A DNA stretch of 64,000 bases from an uncultured Bacteroidota bacterium (GCA_903824665.1 CAIJXT010000016.1:16144-80143); one strand, 5' to 3'. Counted from the stretch's first letter, positions 53,107 through 63,275 are shown. The notes: generated by a model from the sequence alone, not told the origin. Numbers and translations: made by a program.

Positions 53107-56100
53107 TTATTTCATTATTATTCTTACTTTATTTCTCTCTTTTCCTACACAAAGGCTATTCACATACTCAGTTAAAGTATCAATAGCTTCTTGCGGCGTT
53201 AGTGGCTTATTCAATTGCTGGCGAATATCCTCAAAAGATATTTCAACTTTATCAATGCCCTTTGCCAATTGTGCAATTAAATTTCTCAGTTTAGGTGCAT
53301 TGTCCACCGTCAGCTCAATAGCCCCCCCTTTAAATGCCTCCACCAGTTTTCTTTCCTCAGCTTTTAGCATCGCCATATTTTCAAGTACTGATGGATCTTT
53401 AAAAACGGAACGCATAGCGTTAGTCCATTTTTCGAGAATGCTATCTAACTGCTCTCCTAAAACCTGTATTTTAATATTCCTCTTTCCTGAATACTCCCTT
53501 GGATTAAAATCATGGTATGGTTCAAGTAGTACAGCTTGCTTAGTCAATTGTGTCTCACTTTCTCTGAGCGAAGTAATGCTATTGATCCAGTTTTGATATT
53601 CCGTTTTGGTAATAAATTCCGACTCTTTAATAACATCGCAAATCCGTTTTTGTTCGCTCAGCATGATCCGCTCTTTCACCAGTGCATCCTGCTTTGATAG
53701 GCGGCATGAGGCAAATTGCTCCAAATAATAGTCGGCATATTTATCAATCAAAGAGTTCAGCAACGCTTCATATTTTTTCAGGTCAACATCTTTTGAAGCA
53801 TTTAATTCTGTTGGCAGTTTGTCAATAGCAGCCTTAATATCATCGAATAGGGGTTTCTCCTCCGGCAATACATAAGAATGTGCGGCATAGAGATATCCTA
53901 CCAATTTTTCAAACTTGTCGGATTTCGCTTTTAATTTATCAATCAAATCGCAATATGGGAATGCTCTAAAAGCATCAACCAATTCTTGTTCCGTAAACTT
54001 AAAAGATTTAAGCTTGCCATAGGAATTGTAAGACTGAATACTATCTAAAAGTGTCCCCAATGTTTCTAACTCCGTTTTCATTTTCAGGACCTCGTCGTTG
54101 CTCAGTAAAGGTATATTCCGGCAACGAACGCCTTGCGCCACCATTGCTTTTGTCTTTACAACCCGCTCAGCCTTTGTTTTAGCCTGTGCAATAATATTAC
54201 TGATGGTTTCTACTTTGTCTAACTCTGAAGTAAAATCGGGAAGACCTAGACAGGTAAACAAAGCCTTTAGGTTTTTTACCGGAATTCCCTGGGGCTGCCT
54301 GATATGCTGGTAAGTAAAAAAATCATCTTCTGTAAGAGTAGCTACCGTTTCTATGTTTGTTGCCGACAGCGTTTTGTTCCCCGACCAATTGATCTCGATA
54401 TCACCTTTAAACGCCAGGGCAACCAAAACTATAAATTCAAGCTGGTAATCAATATTAAAATCAACAGAGTACCAGAGTTTGGCCGGTGCATAGTGTGCCC
54501 AAATAATATCTGTCCGATTTAGTACTGCGCCAGCACCATTTTCCTTTAGCTTCCGCAAAATGCTATCGGCGTACTTGCTGTTTTGAAGTTCAATCGTTTG
54601 TCCGCTCCAAAGCCCTAAACCGCTGAGTATGGCTTCACCATTACCATTGCGGATCGAAGGGTATGCAATCTTTTTTAATGCCGCAGAAACAGTTCCCGCA
54701 AAGTTCTTTTCAGCCAGCGAACCATTTAAGTCCGTAAATGCGGGATAATGGGGGTATTTATCATTAAAGGCTTTATTCAGTACCTTGGATGCAACACTAT
54801 CAAAAATTACATCTTTCGTAGAACCTTCACCGGGTAAGGGATATGACTTTAAAGATTTGATTTCACCCTTGTAAATGACTTTTGTTTTATCGGCATATTC
54901 CTTTTCAAACAGGGAAATCGCTTTCCTTTGGTATTCGCCAATTTGATTGCTGAATAGTTGCTTTTGGTTAGATGATGCTGATGCGTGTTTGGCCTTGGCA
55001 GCACCGTACATGCAAATAGTATCTCTAAACTCATCTGATAAACCGGCAACATCAAAGTAGACCTCATCTGCCTCGTCATTCCTGTTTATTTCATTAAACA
55101 GCGGGCAAAAGAAGATATAGAATTGCTGTATCGGCTCAGTTGTGCTGCGTTCGTTGGGATTGCCAAAGAATATATAGCCCAACCTGAAGCTTTTTTTATC
55201 AATCCATTCCACAGAATGTTGCCAAATCTTAAATCCTGACCGGTACGAATCCTGCTGAATTCCTAAAACGTATTGAAGGAAATCAAAGTAGTATTGATCT
55301 GCAAGGTCAGTATCTTTTTTAATAACAGTATCTGCATAGTCTCTTATGATCTGCGGGATATTAATGCCCCCTTCAGTTCTGATATAAAAGTTACCGCTTG
55401 TCGGGTCAATATCAATGTACTGTCCGGCAGTAGCTGTAATTAATTGCTTGGCGGTATTTTCAATATTGGCCAAAAGCAATTCTGGTTCGTCCACATTAGG
55501 TAATGTTATGCAAAGGTCCTCTTTTAAATTAAGGGCATCCGCTCCATTATGTTTATCGAGGTCGTCGCTCAGTATCCTAATAGCCAAGGCATAGGAAATT
55601 CTTTGAGCCACTTCTTTTTTGTTTGCTCGTGCTCCTGTAAAATGATTAGTTATGCTCTGTGAAATGATATCCTCCTTGTCCCGAACTGTTCTAATATCTG
55701 GGATCGTCAACATTGCTGGATTATTGGCAAGGTCGGCCCAATAAGTATCATAGGTTATCAACCCCGGATTATTTGAGGGCACGTCCTGTTCGAGGATGTG
55801 CTCAAACTTAACGGAAAGTGCCTTTAGAATTTCACGCACATCCTTGCCGTGTTTTATCCGCTCAAAATTCGTGATATAATTTGGGTGGACTGGAAATAGA
55901 TCGATAAACTCATTCAGGTTCGTGTTTATCCCTTCAAATAAATGGGCAAACTTTAAAAGATGTTCACGGATTTTGCTTTTCTGATGAATGTCTTTTTTTA
56001 GAAGTCGCTCTTTAACCACAAATGACACATCTTCTTTTGTAATGATAAGATCGGCATACCTATCCTCTACCTTATTCAGCATATCAGCCTGAAACTGGAA

Positions 56101-56772
56101 CTCAGGTGAGCGATATAACAATTCCTGAACCCCGAACATCAGCTTAAACCTTGAGTTATCACATGCTTCACCCAATTGCCGGAGCAACATCAGATCATTG
56201 TGCAATTCAGTTGACTTTCTCCCTTTCAGGTATTCCAGTAACTCGTCAATAACTATAAGGAAATGATGGTTAGGGAATTTTGCCTCAAATTCCGCCATCA
56301 TTTGTTGAATCAATTCTTTCCAACTAAAATGAGAATCTTCATTGAAGGTAAAGGCAAGCCCTTCTTTGGACAGGAACCTTTCGATCTGTGCGAAAACAAT
56401 GTCCTTCAGAACTTTGTTATTACCAATCTCAAACCGGAGAACTTTATACTTCCCGGCAATAGCTTTGAAATTATCTTTTACATCGTTGTTATGGATATGA
56501 GTAAGCAAGTCGGCATTCTCAGCGATGGCAGCCACCATTGACATTAAGTGGGACTTACCCGTCCCATAGCTACCCACTATCTGAATTCCTTTAGTTTCAT
56601 AAGTGGGTATTGTAGTTAAATTTTTGACAATAACTGCTTGCAGGTCCTCTCGCATTTTTTTTGAAAAAACGAAAGTCTTGACGTGATTAGTGGCCACTGA
56701 ATGTTCGTTTGCATCCACTAATTTTAGTACAGTAGTAATAGGCTCAAATTGGATGAGTTCCTTATATTTCAT
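53107..56772 (-). CDS. brxC: BrxC-like P-loop ATPase (DUF6079), BREX
   Basis: A 1221-residue ATPase. The Walker A motif GSYGTGKS is at 67-74 (KGIQIVGSYGTGKSHLMSMV), and a hydrophobic strand ending in acidic residues (FLIVIDELLEYLKG, about 170) is Walker B. The size and the N-terminal ATPase with a long helical C-terminus are as in BrxC/PglY proteins, which bind DNA and are required for BREX function. It overlaps brxF by 11 bases and is followed without a gap by the AlbA_2 gene. Confidence 0.87.
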   Translation of the reverse strand: MKYKELIQFEPITTVLKLVDANEHSVATNHVKTFVFSKKMREDLQAVIVKNLTTIPTYETKGIQIVGSYGTGKSHLMSMVAAIAENADLLTHIHNNDVKDNFKAIAGKYKVLRFEIGNNKVLKDIVFAQIERFLSKEGLAFTFNEDSHFSWKELIQQMMAEFEAKFPNHHFLIVIDELLEYLKGRKSTELHNDLMLLRQLGEACDNSRFKLMFGVQELLYRSPEFQFQADMLNKVEDRYADLIITKEDVSFVVKERLLKKDIHQKSKIREHLLKFAHLFEGINTNLNEFIDLFPVHPNYITNFERIKHGKDVREILKALSVKFEHILEQDVPSNNPGLITYDTYWADLANNPAMLTIPDIRTVRDKEDIISQSITNHFTGARANKKEVAQRISYALAIRILSDDLDKHNGADALNLKEDLCITLPNVDEPELLLANIENTAKQLITATAGQYIDIDPTSGNFYIRTEGGINIPQIIRDYADTVIKKDTDLADQYYFDFLQYVLGIQQDSYRSGFKIWQHSVEWIDKKSFRLGYIFFGNPNERSTTEPIQQFYIFFCPLFNEINRNDEADEVYFDVAGLSDEFRDTICMYGAAKAKHASASSNQKQLFSNQIGEYQRKAISLFEKEYADKTKVIYKGEIKSLKSYPLPGEGSTKDVIFDSVASKVLNKAFNDKYPHYPAFTDLNGSLAEKNFAGTVSAALKKIAYPSIRNGNGEAILSGLGLWSGQTIELQNSKYADSILRKLKENGAGAVLNRTDIIWAHYAPAKLWYSVDFNIDYQLEFIVLVALAFKGDIEINWSGNKTLSATNIETVATLTEDDFFTYQHIRQPQGIPVKNLKALFTCLGLPDFTSELDKVETISNIIAQAKTKAERVVKTKAMVAQGVRCRNIPLLSNDEVLKMKTELETLGTLLDSIQSYNSYGKLKSFKFTEQELVDAFRAFPYCDLIDKLKAKSDKFEKLVGYLYAAHSYVLPEEKPLFDDIKAAIDKLPTELNASKDVDLKKYEALLNSLIDKYADYYLEQFASCRLSKQDALVKERIMLSEQKRICDVIKESEFITKTEYQNWINSITSLRESETQLTKQAVLLEPYHDFNPREYSGKRNIKIQVLGEQLDSILEKWTNAMRSVFKDPSVLENMAMLKAEERKLVEAFKGGAIELTVDNAPKLRNLIAQLAKGIDKVEISFEDIRQQLNKPLTPQEAIDTLTEYVNSLCVGKERNKVRIIMK

Positions 56773-57238
56773 GTTGCAATCTTTTTAATTTAACCTCAGA
56801 GAAGTCGAAAAAATATTTATTTTGTTGAGTATTAAAATGCAGCAAATCGGTATATCCGATGCCATTCTCCCAAATAACGATTAACGAGTTCGATTTAGCG
56901 ACTTCGGCAATCAGTTTTGTTGCATTAAGCTCTAATTTTGGTTCTAATAAAATTCCCAAGTTATATATTGCTAAAACTGGGATTCGGGTGTCTTTAACGA
57001 TAGTTGCACGGGTTTCAAAGAGTCTTTTTACAAAATCATAAACTTCAATGTTTAGATACTTGCTCTCTTTTATCACGTCAATAAAGACTGTAAGTTCCCT
57101 ACCGACATTTAAAACCGGAACGTTTTTATTTTCAAGATAAGTAATTGTTGCATCCATGCCTTCGACATTACAAGCCATTACGAACAATTTATAGCGTTCG
57201 GTGGAGGTAAAGATGTCACTTATTTGAATGTTGTTCAT
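56762..57238 (-). CDS. brxF: BrxF-like protein, BREX type 3
   Basis: A 158-residue cytosolic protein that begins MNNIQISDIFTSTERYKLFV and has alternating beta-alpha segments (RIPVLAIYNLGILLEP, NSLIVIWENG). This is consistent with BrxF, annotated as a P-loop-like protein in type 3 BREX, although I see no intact Walker A motif. Its place before brxC and its size support the call. It starts 3 bases after the regulator gene. Confidence 0.7.
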   Translation of the reverse strand: MNNIQISDIFTSTERYKLFVMACNVEGMDATITYLENKNVPVLNVGRELTVFIDVIKESKYLNIEVYDFVKRLFETRATIVKDTRIPVLAIYNLGILLEPKLELNATKLIAEVAKSNSLIVIWENGIGYTDLLHFNTQQNKYFFDFSEVKLKRLQHEI

Positions 57239-57241
57239 TAA

Positions 57242-57550
57242 TTATTCTCTTGTGCGATTTTTTTCAATAGTTTTTATCTGTTTTTCTACTATTTTGATAG
57301 TTTTCAAGGCAAACTTTTCGTCTTTAATAATATTCAAAACCCTGTCCGCGAGCCATAGGGGTAATAGTACCTCCTCCGAAATATTCAGAATTTCACAGGC
57401 GTATTTGACATGCTCTTTCTTAGCTATTCTCTCACCCCGTTCAATTTTACTGAGCATGGGAGCGTCAATTTCCAAATGATCTGCTATTTGTTTTTGTAGC
57501 AGCCCTTTTCGCTCTCTAATTTGCTTAATATGTTCGCCGAACTGATTCAC
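57242..57550 (-). CDS. XRE family regulator at the head of the BREX operon
   Basis: A 102-residue regulator with a helix-turn-helix at the N-terminus (IKQIRERKGLLQKQIADHLEIDAPMLSKIERGERI, about 8-42) and a helical C-terminus rich in lysine. The start is GTG. Only 3 bases separate it from brxF, so it heads the operon. A palindrome TTGTCA/TGACAA 15-31 bases upstream of the start is a candidate operator, suggesting autoregulation. Confidence 0.88.
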   Translation of the reverse strand: MNQFGEHIKQIRERKGLLQKQIADHLEIDAPMLSKIERGERIAKKEHVKYACEILNISEEVLLPLWLADRVLNIIKDEKFALKTIKIVEKQIKTIEKNRTRE

Positions 57551-57870
57551 CTAATAGACATTGCTTGTCAAAATCTGACAATTGTACGAAAAATAATGAC
57601 ACCATACTACGTAAACTCATTTTCATGCTTCAAAGCGATCTTAAGATTCAGGTTTAAGTATAGAAATGGTAGACAGATATCTTATTATACATGCTTTGTC
57701 CCTTCGTATACGACCGGAAAGCAATTGTTTCCAATGTCCGGTCAAACAGCTATCGACTCATTCTAATCACAATCTAAATCGCGAGCATATCACTTCTGTA
57801 GTTGGAATTCACGTTGGCAAATGGCAGGTAAAGACACATAAACGTGTCCGTTTTTTAATATTTTTGCTAT
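57551..57870. other. Divergent promoter region of the BREX operon
   Basis: These 320 bases separate the BREX regulator gene from the divergent unknown gene. They hold the candidate operator at 57565-57581. No gene is supported. Confidence 0.5.
57565..57581. promoter_or_regulatory. Candidate XRE operator
   Basis: TTGTCA-aaatc-TGACAA is a perfect 6-bp inverted repeat near the start of the XRE gene, where an autoregulatory site is expected. Confidence 0.5.
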
Positions 57871-58722
57871 ATGGAAGACAAAAGCCAACTTAACCCTCAC
57901 CGGGAAGAATTTGCTCACCTGCTGGCAAAGAAATTTTGGAATGACTATCTGGAAGTGCTATCCCGTTATACTCACTCAGAGAAAATTGAAATAACTGAGC
58001 ATCTCATGCTTATTTTCCAGTTGGCATCCGGCTATAGTAAGACAGGAAACGAGAAGTTTACGGAATTGATTGAAACATATGAAGATGATCTGCTCACAAA
58101 GTACCGTAGCCGTTTGGTGGCTTATTTCAGCAAAGGATTCATTAAATATCTCTTATCTGAGAATGTTGTGAGCGACTTGAATCTTGTAACTAAAGAAGAG
58201 TTTGATGCTATGGCACCGGCGGAACAGGAGTTTAATTCGGAAGATAGAGAGGAATTTTTACTTATGTCTCAGAATGCGCTTTCCAATGCAAGGAAGTTGC
58301 TTTATTTACATGATAAGGGTGATGCTGTCCCAACTATTACTTTAGAAGAAACAACCATAATAACGGATCAGCCGGACAAGGACATGACCAAAGCCCGGCA
58401 GCTGCTTACCATTTACTACTTTCTGAAGGCATCTTTAGGTATAGAAGGCCGAGATAGTAGTTCAACTAGTGGAATAGCCCGTTTCATTCACGTGCTAACA
58501 GGTACAAAATTTACTACCGTTCAGAACTCTGATATTTATAAGAAATACCTGCAAATGCCTAATTATAAAAAGGACAACCAGCTTATAACTGATTTGAAAT
58601 TCGTCCGTCCTTATTTTGTTGACTTAGGTTTAGACAGTGCGGTAAAGATGATTGATGAAGAAATAAAACGAGCTATTAAAGAACTGCCCTTTGGGGAACG
58701 AAAGAAGCATAAAAATGATTGA
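57871..58722 (+). CDS. Hypothetical helical protein, 3' end duplicated beyond the ABC-3C operon
   Basis: A 283-residue protein, largely helical (LLAKKFWNDYLEVLSRYTHS, LMLIFQLASGYSKTG, KARQLLTIYYFLKASLGIEG) with no recognised domain and no signal peptide. The last ~30 codons, the stop and ~180 bases after it recur as a degraded copy at 63.46-63.75 kb. It is divergent from the BREX operon and upstream of the ABC-3C operon. It could belong to a mobile element or regulate defence genes, but I cannot assign a function. Confidence 0.6.
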   Translation: MEDKSQLNPHREEFAHLLAKKFWNDYLEVLSRYTHSEKIEITEHLMLIFQLASGYSKTGNEKFTELIETYEDDLLTKYRSRLVAYFSKGFIKYLLSENVVSDLNLVTKEEFDAMAPAEQEFNSEDREEFLLMSQNALSNARKLLYLHDKGDAVPTITLEETTIITDQPDKDMTKARQLLTIYYFLKASLGIEGRDSSSTSGIARFIHVLTGTKFTTVQNSDIYKKYLQMPNYKKDNQLITDLKFVRPYFVDLGLDSAVKMIDEEIKRAIKELPFGERKKHKND

Positions 58723-58905
58723 GTATCATTCCTGTTACCGTTAACGGCTGTTCCGTTTAATGCAAGAATATTCAACCGACTATAAAAAGTTGGCATTTTT
58801 TTAATCAATTCCGCTTCAAAATCAGTGTTTAGAGTTTTACGTATACCGTTTAACGTAACACCAGTTGTCGTATATCGCTAAAAATAGGTTCAGCCGTCTT
58901 TTAGA
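58626..58905. repeat. Imperfect direct repeat, left copy
   Basis: From the 3' end of the 283-codon gene through ACCGTTTAACGTAACACCAG (58845-58864) to TTCAGCCGTC. It includes a terminator-like stem CCGAC/GTTGG (58776-58793) followed by T. Matches 63455-63745 with many substitutions. Confidence 0.75.
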
Positions 58906-59003
58906 TTATGATAGTATATTCCATTGCAGGGTAAATCTACAAATTGGTATCAATTTAGTCGATAACGATAATACCATTCAATAATTTCCTATTTTGGGTC
59001 TCT

Positions 59004-60206
59004 ATGTCAAGAAACGCTACCGCAAGCTGGAGTGGTTACTCCCATCAAGGGAAAGTTGCCCTATTAATTGCTCTACGCAAGATAAATACCCTTCATGCAA
59101 ATGGAGGGAATTTGAATGACTACATTCTTGAATGTGAAAACCATGAAGATGCAAGCATCAAATATCACGCGAATATTCTAGAGGCGCATCAAGTTAAGGC
59201 GAAAAATGGAAGTACAACAATAGGCGCATATACCGATGCGCTTTTACTGTTCACAGATGGCAATCAAAAATTCTTACATACGACTTGTGAGGTAACAAAC
59301 TGGAACACTTTAACAGCGGCACAAAATCCCAATGGTGTTGTAAGGTATAGTTACCAAAATGGAGTGCTTCATTGTCCGCTTATTTCGATTACAGGATATA
59401 TTGATCAGGAGATTGCAATACTTTTAAGAAACGAAAACCACCCGCAGACAGAAAACGTACCTTTTAGAGATATTGCAATGTGGGATTTCTTGTCCCGGCT
59501 AGATGATAGAATTCGTTATGAACATGCATTTAAAGATCAAGCTAACTACGATATTTCCTTTTCGCTTGAAGATGTAAAGCAGATTATTCTTGCTCCAGTT
59601 GCTCCGGCAGCGGCAAGATTAGTGGCGATTAGGCAACGTTTATATCAAACATTTGAGCTATTCATTTCTGACTTAGATGAAGGGAATATTCCAATAACGC
59701 CTCAACATGAAGAAGCTGTAACGAATGCTTTAAAAAAAATATACAATTTAAATGACGAGAAGTTTCAGCAATTTTTGAGAAATATTAATCCACACACTTC
59801 AGGCGGTGTGAGAGTTGAAACTCAAATCCTTACCGATAATTTTTTCGTCACTGATACATTTTATTCAACATTTCTAGGTGTCCTGATTAAAGTCACCGGA
59901 GCAGAATACAATCTTGATGACAAGTGCATTCCCAGTTATTTCCGAGCCGATAGTTACCTATTAACGGCAATTTCATCACAACCGGAGAGAATTAAATTCT
60001 TCGCAAGAAAAATTTTAGATAATCAAGACGTAGATTTTTCCGCTTACGAGAAGGATTTTCTAGTCACACAACATTATTCTGGAACTCTTTCTAGCCATAC
60101 GTCACCAATAATTCGAGGCGATGAAGATAATAGGTTCATGAAGATGAAAGACATGAAATTCATAAATGTGCAAGATGCTGTTTTAAAGTTAAACGAACAA
60201 CCATGA
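59004..60206 (+). CDS. ABC-three-component system protein, first component
   Basis: A 400-residue protein that opens with ATASWSGYSHQGKVALLIAL, a start I associate with proteins of the ABC-three-component (ABC-3C) conflict systems. The N-terminal ~200 residues (LECENHEDASIKYH, EAHQVKAKNGSTTIGAY) have the E...QxK-like arrangement of a PD-(D/E)XK-type nuclease fold, as in DUF4297-like effectors. The remainder is a system-specific C-terminal domain. It overlaps the next gene by 4 bases (ATGA), so the operon is translationally coupled. Probable role: effector or sensor in phage defence. Confidence 0.7.
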   Translation: MSRNATASWSGYSHQGKVALLIALRKINTLHANGGNLNDYILECENHEDASIKYHANILEAHQVKAKNGSTTIGAYTDALLLFTDGNQKFLHTTCEVTNWNTLTAAQNPNGVVRYSYQNGVLHCPLISITGYIDQEIAILLRNENHPQTENVPFRDIAMWDFLSRLDDRIRYEHAFKDQANYDISFSLEDVKQIILAPVAPAAARLVAIRQRLYQTFELFISDLDEGNIPITPQHEEAVTNALKKIYNLNDEKFQQFLRNINPHTSGGVRVETQILTDNFFVTDTFYSTFLGVLIKVTGAEYNLDDKCIPSYFRADSYLLTAISSQPERIKFFARKILDNQDVDFSAYEKDFLVTQHYSGTLSSHTSPIIRGDEDNRFMKMKDMKFINVQDAVLKLNEQP

Positions 60207-60931
60207 AGATTATTTTAGACAATTTGTTTACAACCAATCAATTTGAGAAGCTTCGGGAAGAAGGAGCCATTTCATTTTACCAAAACAGAAATGTTCAATT
60301 CAAAGAATACTACCTTATTGAAGAACTATCTAAACAAGACTTCCTGACATGGAATGAAGTTGAAAATTCAGCCCAGACCTTGTTTGAGCAACTAAAAGGT
60401 CTAAATGCAGCAATTGCAAAAAACACATCATTAATTCTCGTTGTGAAAGCAGATAACTTTCAGGCTGATTTACCTTTACTTAAAAACAAAATCCTCCAGG
60501 TAGAGGAAGATGCCTTTAATTTTAAAAAGTATGTTATTGTTTATACAGAAAACTCAGTACAGTTACTAGAAACTGCCGACAACATTTCAGAGAATTTAAA
60601 AGCAGTTCTTCTCAATGCCACTTCATTTAATGCTTTTAAAGAGAATATGTGTGCTGACGAACAATATCTTGCCACTATTCAACTCTTCTTAAAACTCCCA
60701 TTTTTACCTACGCCAGTAGAAACTAATACAGAGTTAGCATCAATTGAATCCTTGTTGAATAATCGTTTGTCTAGTACACAAAAAAGCCTGCTTGAGAAAC
60801 TTACAACCGGTGGAAATATAGAGGCGAACTTAAATTGGCAGGAAGTCAAGAGATTAGCCCTTTTACAGGATGCGAATGAAGACCAAATAAATCAGTTCCT
60901 TTCAAATTTTGAAGACGATGCTCAAGCTTAG
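60203..60931 (+). CDS. ABC-3C middle component-like protein
   Basis: A 242-residue protein (MKIILDNLFTTNQFEKLREE at the start) with no enzyme motif. Its position between the first component and the ATPase gene, its size and its overlaps with both are those of the middle component of ABC-3C systems, thought to couple the ATPase to the effector. Assignment rests on context rather than on sequence motifs. Confidence 0.6.
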   Translation: MKIILDNLFTTNQFEKLREEGAISFYQNRNVQFKEYYLIEELSKQDFLTWNEVENSAQTLFEQLKGLNAAIAKNTSLILVVKADNFQADLPLLKNKILQVEEDAFNFKKYVIVYTENSVQLLETADNISENLKAVLLNATSFNAFKENMCADEQYLATIQLFLKLPFLPTPVETNTELASIESLLNNRLSSTQKSLLEKLTTGGNIEANLNWQEVKRLALLQDANEDQINQFLSNFEDDAQA

Positions 60932-63275
60932 AAAACTGTATATAGATAATTTCAAAGGAATTGATGAGCCCAAGATACTTGACTTGGAAAATTGCTCGTT
61001 TGCCATTCTTAGTGGGCCAAATGGCTTTGGCAAAACGACAATATTTGATGTTGTTGAATTGTGTCTTAGCGGCAAGCTGCAAAGGACTGACAGTTTTAGC
61101 AACATTACTAAAAACAATACTGATTATAAGAAGCCCTTTTACCAGCATTCAAAAGGCAGGGACGTTATACTTAAATTGTTGCTCCAAGATGATACAGACG
61201 AATCTTACCACGTAATTGTTAAGTATTTAGATAAGGATCATGACGGAAAGAGGCATGGACAAGGGAGAAGCTTTAAACCTGATGCCTGGGAAATCCTATC
61301 GACCTATTATTCGTCAGAACCAGCAACCTTTGAACGCCAATTTGTAATTGGAGATTACCGGGAGTCGAACCAAGCATTTATAGATGGTCTATTCTTCGGC
61401 ACCGCACAACTTAGCCATAAGAACCTTTACCCGCTTTTTAATTATCTGCAACAGGAAGAAAATATTTACTTCCTGAAAAAGGATGAAGAACAGAAAAAAT
61501 CCGAATTGGATTTTCTTTTCCAAACACAGTTGCAAGGTCAGCAACTAGATGAAATTACCCACACACACCGCAAAATCAAGGAACTCACTGAAGAATTAAA
61601 AGGCAGGATTGAACGCTTAGGTTCCATTGCAAATGAATTATCTAACTCTACATACAATCAATTATTTCCCGGAAAACCGATAGCCTACGATCAACAAGAA
61701 TTGTTTGCAGGAAAATCTCCCGATGAAATCCTTGAGGGCTATAATACCTACATAAGAGATATTGATATTTTAGCGGAATTTATAAGAAGCTTCGACATCG
61801 TCGAATATAGAAAGGACAAGGCGCGCGAAGGCATGACGTACATCCTTCGTGAACGTCCTATTTTATCAGCATTCGTTCTTTTTAACTTTACGACACCAGA
61901 ACGATTTGCAGCCCTTGAAAATTTATCCCGGCAAAGACGTAATGCAACAGAACGCATCAATGATCTAGAAAATGAAACCATTAACGAACAAGGGTTGCAG
62001 AAATTAGGATTTCCCGTTGAATTTATAGATGGGTATAAGGAAGTATTAGCCGAGAAAACTGGTGTTTTAGCTTCGATGGATGAGATCGGTAGAATTATAT
62101 CTGACCTCATTGAAGCACGTCAAAAGGTAATTTTGCATTCAAGTCGATTGCCTGATGAAGTTCATCAGTCTCAGAACTGTCCTCTTTGCAATACGGATTG
62201 GCAGACCTCTGAGGAATTCATTGAGTCGGTTCGGGTAAAAACCGAAGCTTTGCAAGGGTTTAATGCACGGAATATAGAAAGGATTGGCACATTAAATGCA
62301 CGGATTGAACAAACATATAAGTCGCAAATAAGAAACATAGCCACTATATTTCTTGATGACCCAGAAAACGAGTTAGAAGATGGATTTTTTCAATACATCT
62401 CCCAAACCCAGGGATATCGTGAAAGGATTGATCGATTTAGGGCGCTGCTAGTTCCTACTTCCATTGACTTTAACGATCACATTCTAACCGCTCCCGTTTC
62501 ATCTTCATTGTTGCAAGAAAAAGTAGATGACCTTGTCAAAGCAATTCAAGCGAAAATAGCAGAGACAATACCAGACCAAACGAAAATTATTCACAAGCAT
62601 CTATTTAAAGAATTATTTTCGGAAGATAGTAGCCAGTTAGTTTCCATTGAAGAAGTTAACTCAAAAAAGGAATACACAAAGTCTAAATATGATCAAGCAC
62701 GTCATTTTTCACTTCAAATTTTAAATACTAGGTTGGGGAAATTCCAATCCCTGGAAAGAAAAATAGGGGAAGTAAAGGATGAGTTGTCAAAAGCTATAAA
62801 AGATTACAAACGCGAAATGATCGAAAAGATAAAGATTCCTTTCTATCTGTTTTCAGGTAAAATTCTTCAAAATTATCAACAGGGCTTTGGGATTTTCATT
62901 GAAATGCAACCTACCACAGCCCGTGTGAGATTTCTTACAGATAGCAATTCTGACCATGATGTTGTCCACCATTTGAGTTCAGGACAATTGGCAGTCGTAT
63001 CAATTGCATTCTGCTTATCACTCAATAAAGTTTACAGAACGAGCCGCCATTTCAAGTTCCTTGCTGTAGATGATCCTGTTCAGACTTTGGACGACATCAA
63101 TGTCCATGCTCTTATTGAACTAATGAGGCATGAATTTTCGGATTACCAAATAATGTTGTCTACTCATGAATCTGATATAGAAAGATATTTACACTACAAA
63201 TTCAGCAACTTTGGATTTACTTGCGAAAGAATTAACGTGCAAGAAGAATTTTTTGGAACGGAAGCAGTAAACTAG
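60918..63275 (+). CDS. SMC/Rad50-like ABC ATPase, ABC-3C system
   Basis: 785 residues from ATG 60918 (MLKLRKLYIDNFKGIDEPKI); a TTG three codons upstream is less likely. Walker A GPNGFGKT at 33-40, a long coiled coil split by a CPLC zinc-hook-like motif near 420, then the ABC signature region LSSGQLAVVSIAFCLS (about 686) and Walker B FLAVDDPVQTLDD (about 715). This is the RecF/SMC-like ATPase layout of ABC-3C systems. It overlaps the middle-component gene by 14 bases. It likely senses altered DNA or DNA ends and activates the first component. Confidence 0.85.
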   Translation: MLKLRKLYIDNFKGIDEPKILDLENCSFAILSGPNGFGKTTIFDVVELCLSGKLQRTDSFSNITKNNTDYKKPFYQHSKGRDVILKLLLQDDTDESYHVIVKYLDKDHDGKRHGQGRSFKPDAWEILSTYYSSEPATFERQFVIGDYRESNQAFIDGLFFGTAQLSHKNLYPLFNYLQQEENIYFLKKDEEQKKSELDFLFQTQLQGQQLDEITHTHRKIKELTEELKGRIERLGSIANELSNSTYNQLFPGKPIAYDQQELFAGKSPDEILEGYNTYIRDIDILAEFIRSFDIVEYRKDKAREGMTYILRERPILSAFVLFNFTTPERFAALENLSRQRRNATERINDLENETINEQGLQKLGFPVEFIDGYKEVLAEKTGVLASMDEIGRIISDLIEARQKVILHSSRLPDEVHQSQNCPLCNTDWQTSEEFIESVRVKTEALQGFNARNIERIGTLNARIEQTYKSQIRNIATIFLDDPENELEDGFFQYISQTQGYRERIDRFRALLVPTSIDFNDHILTAPVSSSLLQEKVDDLVKAIQAKIAETIPDQTKIIHKHLFKELFSEDSSQLVSIEEVNSKKEYTKSKYDQARHFSLQILNTRLGKFQSLERKIGEVKDELSKAIKDYKREMIEKIKIPFYLFSGKILQNYQQGFGIFIEMQPTTARVRFLTDSNSDHDVVHHLSSGQLAVVSIAFCLSLNKVYRTSRHFKFLAVDDPVQTLDDINVHALIELMRHEFSDYQIMLSTHESDIERYLHYKFSNFGFTCERINVQEEFFGTEAVN

